A DNA stretch of 64,000 nt from Ancylomarina sp. 16SWW S1-10-2 (lineage in GTDB: Bacteria > Bacteroidota > Bacteroidia > Bacteroidales > Marinifilaceae), in the NCBI RefSeq assembly GCF_009669305.1, contig NZ_SADB01000002.1:186001-250000 (forward strand), read 5' to 3'. Numbering within the stretch: the stretch's first letter is position 1; every line of letters starts with the position of its first letter. Position numbers and translations under genes: made by a program. The notes under the pieces were generated by a model. That model saw nothing but the letters and a program-made list of their open reading frames with translations. It was not told where the DNA came from and did no database searches. Positions 34,929-44,800 of this stretch are shown here, in pieces.

Positions 34929-35699
34929 CTAGAATCTTAGGTGTTTTATTGATTCCTTATTGTTCATTACTTCATGTAGGGCGTCAATACCTGTTTGAAC
35001 ATGACGAGTTACAAAATTTGTAGTCACAATAGCATCGCTATCATCTGTTTTAACACCTGTCGAAATCATAGGTTGATCAGATACTAAGAGAACTGCGCCT
35101 GAAGGAATTTCGTTTATGAAACCGACTGTGAAAATAGTTGCTGTTTCCATATCAATGGCCATTGCTCTTGTTTTAGCTAAGTATTTTTTAAAACGTTCGT
35201 CGTATTCCCAAACACGTTTATTGGTTGTAAAAACAGTTCCCGTCCAGTATTCTATTTCTTTGTCTGCTATAACTTGAGAAACCGCTCTTTGTAAACCAAA
35301 AGCGGGTAGGGCTGGAACTTCTGGTGGTAAGTAGTCATTCGATGTTCCTTCGCTTCGGATGGCAGCTATTGGTAATATAAGGTCACCAAGTTTATTTTTC
35401 TTTTTAAGTCCGCCACATTTTCCTAAAAACAGAACGCCTTTGGGTTTTATAGCGCTAAGCAGATCCATAATTGTAGCCGCATTAGGACTTCCCATTCCAA
35501 AATTAATCATTGTAATACCACCTGCAGATACGTTGGGCATTGCTCTATCTTCTCCAATAATTTTTACGTGATTTATTTCAGCAAAAATTTCAAGGTAGTT
35601 GTTAAAGTTGGTCAGAAGTATATACTGATCAAAATCTTTTAGTTCTCTTCCTGTATATCTAGTTAACCAATTTTTTACAATTTCGTCTTTAGTCTTCAT
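34929..35699 (-). CDS. amn: AMP nucleosidase
   Basis: A 256-residue protein of the nucleoside phosphorylase fold in the short Bacteroidota-type AMP nucleosidase group; it would hydrolyse AMP to adenine and ribose 5-phosphate. Visible marks are GMGSPNAATIMDLLSAIKPKGVLFLGKCGGL, LPIAAIRSEGTSNDYLPPEVPALP and MAIDMETATIFTVGF, the catalytic M-E-T segment. It is shorter than the enterobacterial Amn (about 480 residues), which has an extra regulatory domain. It is probably co-transcribed with holA. Confidence 0.85.
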   Translation of the reverse strand: MKTKDEIVKNWLTRYTGRELKDFDQYILLTNFNNYLEIFAEINHVKIIGEDRAMPNVSAGGITMINFGMGSPNAATIMDLLSAIKPKGVLFLGKCGGLKKKNKLGDLILPIAAIRSEGTSNDYLPPEVPALPAFGLQRAVSQVIADKEIEYWTGTVFTTNKRVWEYDERFKKYLAKTRAMAIDMETATIFTVGFINEIPSGAVLLVSDQPMISTGVKTDDSDAIVTTNFVTRHVQTGIDALHEVMNNKESIKHLRF

Positions 35700-35779
35700 G
35701 GGTCAATTAATTTGCTTTTTAGCTAGAGTGTTCTGCTAATTAAATCTGTTTATCTTTGCCTTATCAATATAACTAAAAT

Positions 35780-36232
35780 ATGGAAAAGCTAAATCTACCT
35801 AGCTATAATTTTAATATAAAATTAGAAGAGCAAAGGAAGCTAATTTTTGACAGTATAAGAAAGAAGTACGTTGTATTAACACCAGAAGAGTGGGTAAGAC
35901 AAAATTTTATTTCTTATTTGGTTGAAAATAAGAATTATCCCAAAGGTCTTATTGCTGTAGAAAAGAAAGTTGATGTGAATAGAATGCCCCAGCGTAGCGA
36001 TATTGTTTTGTATAATAACAAGGCTATTCCTGTTATGATTGTTGAGTGTAAAGCTTCTTGTGTGAAAATATCACAAGATACGTTTAATCAAATTGCTCGT
36101 TATAATATGAAACTTCAAGTTCCATATCTCGTTGTTACTAATGGTTTGAAACATTATTGCTGTGAAATCAATTATGAAACCAATAGTTTTCATTTTATTC
36201 CCGAAATTCCAGATTATAAAAAGATATTATAG
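35780..36232 (+). CDS. Stand-alone HsdR N-terminal-type (HSDR_N_2) nuclease-fold protein
   Basis: A 150-residue protein. The PD-(D/E)xK core is visible as D in RSDIVLYN followed by VMIVECKA (the E-x-K motif). The helix TPEEWVRQNFISYLVENKNYP is typical of the type I restriction HsdR N-terminal family. Such stand-alone copies are common and conserved in Bacteroidota, so a restriction role is unlikely to be intact; no HsdM/HsdS gene is adjacent. Function unknown. Confidence 0.85.
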   Translation: MEKLNLPSYNFNIKLEEQRKLIFDSIRKKYVVLTPEEWVRQNFISYLVENKNYPKGLIAVEKKVDVNRMPQRSDIVLYNNKAIPVMIVECKASCVKISQDTFNQIARYNMKLQVPYLVVTNGLKHYCCEINYETNSFHFIPEIPDYKKIL

Positions 36233-36270
36233 TTAGGTGGCATCTTGTAAATGATTAAAAAGTTGCATTT

Positions 36271-36300
36271 GCAACCTGATTGCAGGTTGTATTTATTTTA
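36271..36300 (+). terminator. Terminator after the HSDR_N gene
   Basis: CAACCTG / CAGGTTG (36272-36278 and 36283-36289) form a short stem followed by a T-rich run. It lies between convergent genes. Confidence 0.6.
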
Positions 36301-36310
36301 GAACCGATTT

Positions 36311-36859
36311 TTATATGAAAAACCACAAAATCGTCGGAATTAATATTCCAGCAAGAGCTAATTTCCAACCTCTCTTTGTAAATCCGTATTTGCCTTTAGC
36401 TATTAGTAAACCTGTAATGCATATGAGTAGCACGCTAATTGCAAAAATATCGGAATACCATAGCCATATATTTTTGTTTGATCTGTGTAAATCAATCATT
36501 TGACCTAAAATAGGTCTTGTTATAAACTGTTCAATTTCTCCTTCCCCTGTTGAAGGATTTATATAAGCATAGGCACCGTCAAAATAAAGATTATAGCCAC
36601 CTCTTCGCCACGAAGAACCTCTCAGTTCTAAGTCAATATTTTTTTCTTTAAGGCTTTGTTTAAAGAAGTTGTCAGTAATAGCATTTCTATTTTCTGGCAT
36701 ATCAAATTTTAGCTCAATTGTATTGTACACATAATCGTGAGGATCCCACGATGCACGGTGATTTAAAGCGATACCTGATATTGCAAAAGCCATTAACAAA
36801 CCTGCGTAGAAATAAGAAAAATCTCTATGCCAATTTCTAAAGCGTTGATTGAGTTTCAT
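36311..36859 (-). CDS. PepSY-associated membrane protein
   Basis: A 182-residue protein with one N-terminal helix (FYAGLLMAFAISGIALNHR, preceded by the characteristic RNWHRDFSYFYAG), a periplasmic region of about 90 residues, and two C-terminal helices (about 135-155 and 163-180). The segment 'H-R-S-N-K-N-I-W-L-W-Y-S-D-I-F-A-I-S' followed by GLLIA marks the PepSY-TM family, linked to metal reduction or transport. No partner gene is adjacent. Confidence 0.8.
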   Translation of the reverse strand: MKLNQRFRNWHRDFSYFYAGLLMAFAISGIALNHRASWDPHDYVYNTIELKFDMPENRNAITDNFFKQSLKEKNIDLELRGSSWRRGGYNLYFDGAYAYINPSTGEGEIEQFITRPILGQMIDLHRSNKNIWLWYSDIFAISVLLICITGLLIAKGKYGFTKRGWKLALAGILIPTILWFFI

Positions 36860-36939
36860 TTTATGCGAATAAGTTGTTAATCAATGGCAAGTTTGATAAA
36901 AAAACTTAGAAAAACGAGGAGGTAAGTCATATTATAAAA

Positions 36940-36967
36940 AAAAACTGTCTATAGGACAGTTTTTTTA
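36940..36967 (-). terminator. Terminator of the small Lys-rich gene
   Basis: ACTGTC / GACAGT with a short loop, flanked by A-run and T-run on both sides, so it could act in either direction. Confidence 0.75.
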
Positions 36968-37022
36968 TTTCTTTATTACAAAGTATTTAGCACAATAGTT
37001 TTGAATTATTGTTCGGAAAGTT

Positions 37023-37127
37023 CTAAGCTTTTTTCGCTTTCTTTTCTCTTTTTTCAGCTTTTTTTTCTTTAGCTGTTTTAGTTGGTTCTTTTTTTACATT
37101 TTTTTTTGAATCTTGCGACTTAGCCAT
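37023..37127 (-). CDS. Small lysine-rich basic protein (34 residues)
   Basis: A short frame starts at ATG 37127 (minus) and ends at TAG 37023. It begins MAKSQDSKKNVKKEPTKT and ends in KREKKAKKA, so almost half of it is Lys or Arg. Similar small M-x-K-S-Q-x-x-x-K-K proteins are, from memory, conserved in Bacteroidota, where they are usually unannotated or hypothetical. A terminator follows at 36940-36967. It probably binds RNA or DNA, judging by charge alone. Confidence 0.65.
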   Translation of the reverse strand: MAKSQDSKKNVKKEPTKTAKEKKAEKREKKAKKA

Positions 37128-37386
37128 AACTGTATATTTTAAATTTAATTGCTATTTTTTAGATAAGGACGTTTGATTCGTCTCTTTGGTATAAAATTAC
37201 ATTATTCTATTAAATTACATGAATTTTTTAGAATAATTGTTTCGCTTATATTATTGTTTCTAATTATGGCAAGTGTTTATATAAACTTGTTTTGTCTTTT
37301 AAATGAAGATGGTTTACTATTGTGTTGAAATCTGAAACCAAATCTTTATTGATCAAAAATCAATATCTTAAGTTGATATAAAATAC
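37128..37386. other. AT-rich gap downstream of ppdK
   Basis: No gene or repeat was recognised here. The promoter of the small Lys-rich gene should lie within it, but no good TAnnTTTG box stands out. Confidence 0.4.
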
Positions 37387-37414
37387 GAAAGGCTGCCCAT
37401 ATGGACAGCCTTTC
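37387..37414 (-). terminator. ppdK terminator
   Basis: GAAAGGCTG / CAGCCTTTC around a palindromic CCATATGG centre, 25 bp after the ppdK stop. The T-run that follows is weak. Confidence 0.65.
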
Positions 37415-37438
37415 TATATATTGAGAAGTTAAATTCTC

Positions 37439-40159
37439 TTAGTTTTGCTTCAAGTTTGCTTGAGCAGCAGCTAAACGTGCAATAGGCACACGGAAAGGAG
37501 AACATGAAACGTAATCCATACCAACTGAGTTACAGAACTCAACTGAAGATGGCTCACCACCGTGCTCACCACAGATACCTAATTTGATATCTTTACGTGT
37601 TGATCTACCTTTTTCACAACCCATACGAACTAATTGTCCGATACCTTCTTGATCTAATACTTGGAAAGGATCGTTTTTCAAGATACCTTTTTCAATATAG
37701 ATAGGTAAGAATTTACCAGCATCATCACGAGAATAACCGAATCCCATTTGAGTCAAGTCATTTGTTCCGAATGAGAAGAATTCAGCATATTCAGCAATTT
37801 TATCAGCAGTCAATGCAGCACGAGGAATCTCGATCATTGTACCTACTAAGAAATCAACTTTAACACCTTTTTCAGCGAAAACAGCAGCTGCAGTTTCTCT
37901 GATGATAGTTTCCTGAAGTTGGAATTCTTTTAAAGTTCCGATCAATGGAACCATAATCTCTGGTTTAGGATCTTTTCCTTTAGCTTTCAAATCACAAGCA
38001 GCTTCGATAATAGCACGAGCTTGCATTTCTGTGATTTCAGGATATGTATTTCCTAAACGACAACCACGGTGACCCAACATTGGGTTAAATTCGTGAAGAG
38101 AATCAACTTTAGCTTTAACAACAGATACATCAAGACCTAATTTTTCAGCCATTTCAATTTGAGAAGCTTCATCATTAGGAGTAAACTCGTGCAATGGTGG
38201 ATCCAGTAGACGGATAGTTACACCAAAACCGTCCATAGCTTCAAGAATTCCAGAGAAATCTTGTCTTTGAACAGGAAGTAATTTAGCAAGAGCTGCTTTA
38301 CGACCTTCAACATCTTCAGCAAGAATCATTTCACGCATCTTCCAGATTTTATCACCTTCGAAGAACATGTGTTCTGTACGACATAGACCAATACCTTTAG
38401 CACCAAAATCACGAGCAGTTTGAGCATCAGCTGGCGTATCAGCATTGGTACGAACGTACATGCGAGTATTTTTCTCTGCAATGTCCATCAATTTACCAAA
38501 ATCACCATCCAAAGAAGGAGTGATAGTAGCAACTGTACCTTCGTATACTTTACCAGTAGTACCGTTCAATGAGATGAAATCACCTTCTTTGAAATCAACA
38601 CCGTTGATAGTCATTGATTTTCCTGTTACTCTAACACCAGCAGCAGAAGAAATACAACATTTACCCATACCACGAGCAACTACAGCAGCGTGAGAAGTCA
38701 TACCACCACGCTCAGTAAGAATACCTTCAGCAGCGTACATACCTTTCAAATCTTCTGGAGAAGTTTCGCGACGTACTAAAACAACTTTTTTACCTTCAGC
38801 AGCCCATGCTTCAGCAGCATCAGCAGAAAATACGATTTGACCAGCGGCAGCACCTGGAGAAGCTGGAAGACCTTTTGAAAGTTCTTTAGCAGCATCAATA
38901 GCAGATTGCTCAAATACTGGGTGAAGTAATTCATCCAATTTGTTAGGCTCTTGACGTAAGATTGCTGTTTTTTCATCAATCATACCTTGAGCCAACATAT
39001 CAACAGCCATTTTTACCATAGCTGCACCAGTACGTTTACCAACACGAGTTTGCAACATCCAAAGTTTACCATCTTGAACGGTGAACTCCATATCTTGCAT
39101 ATCTGAGTAGTGGTCTTCTAGTTTTTGTTGAATTGTATTCAACTCATTATATAATTTTGGCATAGCTTCTTCCATAGAAAGGAATTCAGCTTTACGAGCT
39201 TCTTCAGAAGTACCGTTACGTTCAGCCCAACGATGTGAACCAATAGTAGTAATTTCAAGAGGCGTACGAACACCAGACACAACATCTTCACCCTGTGCAT
39301 TAATCAAATACTCACCGTTGAATTGGTCTTCACCAGTAGCAGCATCACGAGAGAAACAAACTCCTGTAGCAGAAGTATCACCCATGTTACCATAAACCAT
39401 AGCTTGAATGTTTACAGCAGTACCCCATTCACCTGGAATGTTTTCCATACGACGGTAAAGGATAGCTCTTTCAGTATTCCAAGAATCGAATACAGCACAA
39501 ACAGAACCCCAAAGTTGATCCCAAGGATTTGTTGGAAAATCAACACCAGCATGCTTACGAATAACTCCTTTATAACCTTCAACAAGAACTTTAAGATCTG
39601 CTACAGTTAATTCAGTATCAACTTTGTAACCTTTAGCTGCTTTTAATTCATCAAGAACAACTTCGAATGGATTGTGTTGACCTTCTTCAGCTTCAACACC
39701 CATAACTACATCACCGTACATGTGAATGAAACGACGATATGAATCGTAAGCAAATTTTTCGTTTCCTGATTTTTCAGCAACAACTTTTACTGTTTCATCA
39801 TTCATACCTAGGTTAAGAACTGTGTCCATCATACCTGGCATAGAAGCACGAGCTCCTGAACGAACTGAAACTAATAATGGGAAAGAACCATCTTTAGCAT
39901 CAAATTTAGCGCCCATTGCAACTTCTGTATCTTTAACAGCAGCTTCAACTTGATCTTTGATCATTGCTACAACAGCCTCTCTACCAAGTTTGTTGTAATC
40001 AGTACAAACGTCAGTGGTGATAGTGAAACCAGCAGGAACTGGAACACCAATTAGGTTCATTTCAGCAAGGTTAGCACCCTTACCTCCAAGCAAATTCTTC
40101 ATCTCTGCTTTACCTTCAGCTTTACCGTCACCAAAAGTATAAACGTACTTAGTACTCAT
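37439..40159 (-). CDS. ppdK: Pyruvate, phosphate dikinase
   Basis: A 906-residue enzyme that interconverts pyruvate + ATP + Pi and PEP + AMP + PPi. The N-terminal ATP-grasp domain begins with VYTFGDGKAEGKAEMKNLLGGKGANLAEM. The swivelling phosphohistidine domain carries H490 in GGMTSHAAVVARGMGKCC. The C-terminal PEP/pyruvate barrel has GIGLCRTEHMFFEG, MLGHRGCRLG, FSFGTNDLTQMGFGYSRDD and the catalytic cysteine in LGICGEHGGEP. The coding strand has noticeably even G+C use, typical of high expression. It is one of a set of pyruvate/PEP genes with nifJ. Confidence 0.97.
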   Translation of the reverse strand: MSTKYVYTFGDGKAEGKAEMKNLLGGKGANLAEMNLIGVPVPAGFTITTDVCTDYNKLGREAVVAMIKDQVEAAVKDTEVAMGAKFDAKDGSFPLLVSVRSGARASMPGMMDTVLNLGMNDETVKVVAEKSGNEKFAYDSYRRFIHMYGDVVMGVEAEEGQHNPFEVVLDELKAAKGYKVDTELTVADLKVLVEGYKGVIRKHAGVDFPTNPWDQLWGSVCAVFDSWNTERAILYRRMENIPGEWGTAVNIQAMVYGNMGDTSATGVCFSRDAATGEDQFNGEYLINAQGEDVVSGVRTPLEITTIGSHRWAERNGTSEEARKAEFLSMEEAMPKLYNELNTIQQKLEDHYSDMQDMEFTVQDGKLWMLQTRVGKRTGAAMVKMAVDMLAQGMIDEKTAILRQEPNKLDELLHPVFEQSAIDAAKELSKGLPASPGAAAGQIVFSADAAEAWAAEGKKVVLVRRETSPEDLKGMYAAEGILTERGGMTSHAAVVARGMGKCCISSAAGVRVTGKSMTINGVDFKEGDFISLNGTTGKVYEGTVATITPSLDGDFGKLMDIAEKNTRMYVRTNADTPADAQTARDFGAKGIGLCRTEHMFFEGDKIWKMREMILAEDVEGRKAALAKLLPVQRQDFSGILEAMDGFGVTIRLLDPPLHEFTPNDEASQIEMAEKLGLDVSVVKAKVDSLHEFNPMLGHRGCRLGNTYPEITEMQARAIIEAACDLKAKGKDPKPEIMVPLIGTLKEFQLQETIIRETAAAVFAEKGVKVDFLVGTMIEIPRAALTADKIAEYAEFFSFGTNDLTQMGFGYSRDDAGKFLPIYIEKGILKNDPFQVLDQEGIGQLVRMGCEKGRSTRKDIKLGICGEHGGEPSSVEFCNSVGMDYVSCSPFRVPIARLAAAQANLKQN

Positions 40160-40297
40160 AATTATCGCTTTTTAGTTTTAAATGTTATTCGTTGCTATAA
40201 AATTAGCCATTCAATAACAATTATATATTAACTTATAATCTTTCAAAAATTTAAATTTACAAGGTGTAATCTTTAAATACGCCCTGAAAATTGTACA

Positions 40298-40305
40298 CAA
40301 AAGTA
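40298..40305 (-). promoter_or_regulatory. Candidate -7 box of ppdK
   Basis: On the minus strand the box reads TACTTTTG, an exact TAnnTTTG match, implying a 5' leader of about 130 nt. No clear -33 TTG was found. The rest of the 321-bp gap shows only the next gene's terminator. Confidence 0.4.
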
Positions 40306-40431
40306 GTGTTCTTTTTTCTAAAAAGGAAGGAAAGAACTCACAATCTAACTGTCTTCTTTAAAATGAATTAGACTTTTATTTTTCAAACGTTTGCGTGTCG
40401 TTATCATAAATTTTAACTGCAAGATATTCAA

Positions 40432-40460
40432 TAAAAATAGCCAATCTTTTGATTGGCTAC
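40432..40460 (-). terminator. Terminator of the dihydroorotate-dehydrogenase-like gene
   Basis: TAGCCAATC / GATTGGCTA with a 4-nt loop, followed on the minus strand by a T-run. Confidence 0.85.
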
Positions 40461-40480
40461 TTTATCAACTTTCCTATTAT

Positions 40481-41494
40481 TTATCTCATTGGGTACTTGT
40501 TGATTATTTCTTCAGGATGAAGAATAAAATCCAAATATTGTGCTCTATAATAAACATCAGAAGCTTTTAAAGCATTATCTGATAATTTACCTTTGAACTC
40601 ATCAATGTTTTTGTAGCCTTTATCATCCATCCATTTTTCTAGTTCAGAAAGAACTTGAGCAATGTACGAAGGCTTGTTTTTATATAATGTACTCACCATT
40701 TGAACTATATCGGCTCCACTCAGTAACATTTGTAAAACATCTTCGTAGGTATAAATGCCATTTGATCCACATAAACTAGCTTTAATCTTCTTATGCAATA
40801 AACCAACATAGCGTAATCCTAAATTAAAGTCTCCTTGATGACTTAGATTAAATTTAGTCACATGACTTTCGGTATTAATATCAATTGTTGGTTGAAATAA
40901 TCGATTAAATAGAACAAATGCAGAAGCACCAGCTTGATCTAAACGATTTACAAAATTTAGTGTATTTGTATAATAGGGACTCAATTTAATGCAAAAAGGA
41001 ATTGATAATCTCTCTTTAAGAGTTTTTACAATTTCCACTTTTTCATCTTCCATTTGCTCCGCTGTTTTATCTACGCTTGCAGGCATTTGATAGAAATTTA
41101 ACTCCAAAGCATCAACGCCAACTTCTTCCAATTTCTTAGCGTAATCGAACCAGGTTACATCGTAAACGCAATTCAAACTAGCAATTACAGGAATATTAAC
41201 AGCTTTTTTCACTTCAGACAGTCTCATAAGATGAGCCCTAGGTCCGGCATGTTTAATTGTAGGGAAAATAGAAGTCATTTCTGCATTTCGATCTGCATAT
41301 TCGTCAAGTTCGTCGGTAAGTTGTGCTTGTTCCATCTGAATTTGTTCCTCGAATAGAGATTTATAAACAATTGCCGCAGCACCTGCGCGTTCTAATTCTT
41401 TGGCTCCTTCTGCTGTGGCCGAAAGGGTACAAGCTCCTACTACAATGGGATTTTTAAGACTTAACCCCATGAATTCTACATTTAAATTTGCCAT
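40481..41494 (-). CDS. Dihydroorotate dehydrogenase-like flavoprotein
   Basis: A 337-residue TIM-barrel FMN protein. It begins MANLNVEFMGLSLKNPIVVGACTLS, the class-1 DHOD-like start, and has LELNFYQMPAS, IPFCIKLSPYYTN and the phosphate-binding LCGSNGIYTYEDVLQMLLSGADIVQMVS. The conserved active-site cysteine or serine region (SLNCVYDVTWFDYA) differs from true PyrD, so pyrimidine synthesis is doubtful. In Bacteroidota this gene commonly neighbours pyruvate:ferredoxin oxidoreductase, as here, hinting at a redox role with it. Confidence 0.82.
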   Translation of the reverse strand: MANLNVEFMGLSLKNPIVVGACTLSATAEGAKELERAGAAAIVYKSLFEEQIQMEQAQLTDELDEYADRNAEMTSIFPTIKHAGPRAHLMRLSEVKKAVNIPVIASLNCVYDVTWFDYAKKLEEVGVDALELNFYQMPASVDKTAEQMEDEKVEIVKTLKERLSIPFCIKLSPYYTNTLNFVNRLDQAGASAFVLFNRLFQPTIDINTESHVTKFNLSHQGDFNLGLRYVGLLHKKIKASLCGSNGIYTYEDVLQMLLSGADIVQMVSTLYKNKPSYIAQVLSELEKWMDDKGYKNIDEFKGKLSDNALKASDVYYRAQYLDFILHPEEIINKYPMR

Positions 41495-41808
41495 GTTATT
41501 TTGGTTTTAATTTCTTTTTCTCATTAAATTTAATAAATGAACTTGATATATTCAACCAAAAAACAAAATTTAAATATCTGAAAATCAATACAAATCCCCA
41601 ATGGCTGACGAATAAAGGACTTTTGTGTCTTATTTATCTTTTAAAACTGTTAAATTAATATATCCACTATTATTTAATCTGTCAGCACGATTGTTAACTA
41701 TTTGAGTAGCTAGATTGTATTTGTAAAACTAATTTTAGAAAGCAATTTTCTTTAGAAAAAATACGAAATTCAAATGTTTTTAATTTCATAATGCAGATAA
41801 TTGGGCAT
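41495..41808. other. AT-rich gap between the DHOD-like gene and the nifJ terminator
   Basis: About 314 bp with no gene, repeat or strong hairpin visible. Confidence 0.5.
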
Positions 41809-41838
41809 AAAAAAAAGGGTTCCAATTTGGAACCCCTT
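41809..41838 (-). terminator. nifJ terminator
   Basis: GGGTTCC / GGAACCC with a 5-nt loop and a minus-strand T-run, 28 bp after the stop. Confidence 0.85.
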
Positions 41839-41865
41839 TAGTGTAATAATATAGAAGATTAATTC

Positions 41866-44800
41866 TTAAACTTCAGTATAATCTAAAGCAGCTTGACGCT
41901 TGTAAGTTTTATATCTCCATTTTGCATTCTCTTCAGCAGCTACAAATAATTCAGCAGCTTCCTCAGGGAATGATTTTTGTAATGAAGTGTAACGAACTTC
42001 ACCCATTAAGAAATCTTGGAAATTTTCCCACTTAGGATCTTTTGAATCAAGTGTAAATGGATTTTTTCCTTCGTTTTCTAGTTGAGGATTGTTACGATAC
42101 AAGTGCCAGTATCCAGCTTCAACAGCTTTTTTCTCTTCAGTTTGAGATTTTCCCATAGATGCTTTCAGTCCGTGAGAAATACATGGAGCATAAGCGATAA
42201 TCAAAGATGGTCCTGGATAAGCTTCAGCTTCTTTAACAGCTTTTAAGTATTGAGCTTGACTTGCGCCCATAGCTACTTGAGCTACATATACATATCCGTA
42301 AGACATTGCAATCATTCCAAGGTCTTTCTTTCTGATACGTTTACCAGTAGCAGCAAATTTAGCTACAGCTCCAATTGGAGTTGCTTTAGAAGCTTGTCCA
42401 CCAGTGTTAGAGTAAATCTCAGTATCCATTACTAAAATATTTACATCTTCACCAGAAGCCAATACGTGATCTACGCCACCGAATCCTATATCGTAAGCCC
42501 AACCGTCACCACCAAAGATCCATTGAGATTTTTTGATTAGATATTGTTTGATATCTAAAATCTCTTTGGCTACTTCGTGAGTTTCGTTAGCAAGAGCTTT
42601 TTCAACTTTAGCAGAAGCAATAACTGAAGCTTCACCATTGTTTTTATTCTCTAACCACTCAGTAAATGCAGCTTTTGTTTCAGCATTTACAGCATCGATA
42701 GCAGCAGTCATACGAAGTTCGATACGGTTACGCATTTTACGTACACCTTCGTTCATTCCAAAACCAAACTCAGCATTGTCTTCGAATAATGAGTTAGCCC
42801 AAGCTGGACCTTTACCGCTCTTATCGTTTTTACAATATGGAGTTGATGGAGCTGATCCACCATAGATAGAAGAACAACCAGTTGCATTAGCAACCATCAT
42901 TCTCTCACCAAATAATTGAGTGATTAATTTGATATATGGCGTTTCACCACAACCTGCACAAGCTCCAGAGAACTCGAATAATGGTTGAGCAAATTGTGAA
43001 TTTTTCACATTGTTTTTAGGTAACAATTCTTTGTAACCTACTTTTTCGTCCATATAATGCCATCTTTCTCTCTCAGCACTTTGAGTTTCAAGGTGTTTCA
43101 TTACTAAAGCTTTAGCTTTAGGAGCAGGACAAACATCAGCACAGTTACCACAACCTGTACAATCTTCAACAGCAACTTGAATACGGAAGTTAAGACCTTT
43201 AAGATCTTTACCTGTAGCAGGCTTAACAGCAGTTCCTTCAGGAGCAGCAGCTAATTCTTCGTCAGTTAATAAGAAAGGACGAATTGCAGCGTGAGGACAA
43301 ACGTAAGCACATTGGTTACACTGAATACAAGTTTCGTCATTCCATTCAGGAACACTTACAGCAACACCACGTTTTTCGAATTTAGTCGTTCCATTTTGGA
43401 AAGTACCATCTTCACGACCATTAAATGTAGAAACAGGAAGATCATCCCCTTTTTGAGCATTTATTGGATCACATATGTCAGTAATAAATTCTGGACGGTC
43501 ATTAGAAACAGCAGTTTGTTCTTGAACATCAGAAAGATTTTTCCAGTCAGCAGAAACTTTAACTTCAACAACATTTTTTCCACCAGCATCAACAGCAGCG
43601 AAGTTCATGTTTACAACTTTCTCACCTTTTTTACCATACGATTTAACAATCGCTTTCTTCATTTCTTCAGCAGCTTGTTCGAATGGAATTACACCAGTGA
43701 TTTTAAAGAAAGCAGCTTGCATAATTGCATTAGTACGACTACCAAGACCAAGTTCTTCACCTAATTTAGTACCGTTAATAATGTAGAATTTAATCTCATT
43801 ATCAGCCATATATTTTTTCATATGATCAGGAAGATTCTTGACAGTATCTTCAGCATCATAGATAGAGTTCAATAAGAAAGAACCACCTTTTTTCAATCCT
43901 TTTAATACGTCATATAAATAAACGTAAGCAGGAACGTGACATGCAACGAAGTCAGGAGTAGTTACTAAATATGTTGAACGAATTGGTTCGTCACCAAAAC
44001 GTAGGTGAGAAGCAGTAAATCCACCTGATTTTTTAGAATCGTAAGCAAAATAAGCTTGACAATATTTATCAGTTGAACCACCAATAATTTTAATTGAGTT
44101 TTTGTTAGCACCTACAGTACCATCAGAACCCAAACCATAAAATTTAGCTTCGTAAAGAGACTTAGAATTCATTTTTACTTCTGGTAATAGAGGAAGTGAA
44201 GTAAAAGTCACATCATCAACAATACCCATTGTGAATTGATTCTTAGGCTCATTCATTGCTAAGTTATTGTAAACAGCAACAATTTGAGATGGAGTTACAT
44301 CTTTAGAACCTAAACCGTAACGACCACCAACAATAATAGGCGCGTTTTCTTCACCGTAGAAAATGTCTCTTACGTCAAGATACAATGGATCTCCGTTAGC
44401 ACCTGGTTCTTTTGTACGATCAAGAACACAAATACGCTTAACAGTTGTAGGAATTACAGCTTTGAAGTGTTTAGCAGAGAATGGACGATACAAGTGAACA
44501 GAAACAAGTCCTACTTTTTCGCCATTTGCTATTTTGTAATCAATTGTTTCTTTAATAGTTTCGTTAATAGAACCCATTGCGATGATGATGTTTTCAGCAT
44601 CTTCAGAACCATAATACATGAAAGGTTTGTAGTCTCTTCCTGTAATTTTGGTCATTTCTTTCATGTAATCAGCAACGATATCTGGAACCGCATTGTAAAA
44701 TGGGTTTGCAGCTTCGCGAGATTGGAAATAAATATCAGGGTTTTGAGCAGTACCTCTAGTTACAGGAGTTTCTGGATTCAAAGCACGATTACGGAATGCT

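Noticed and set aside
43291..43764. Plus-strand frame of 157 residues inside nifJ
   Set aside because: It is a shadow of the strongly conserved nifJ coding sequence and has a Phe/Ser/Asn-rich composition typical of antisense frames.
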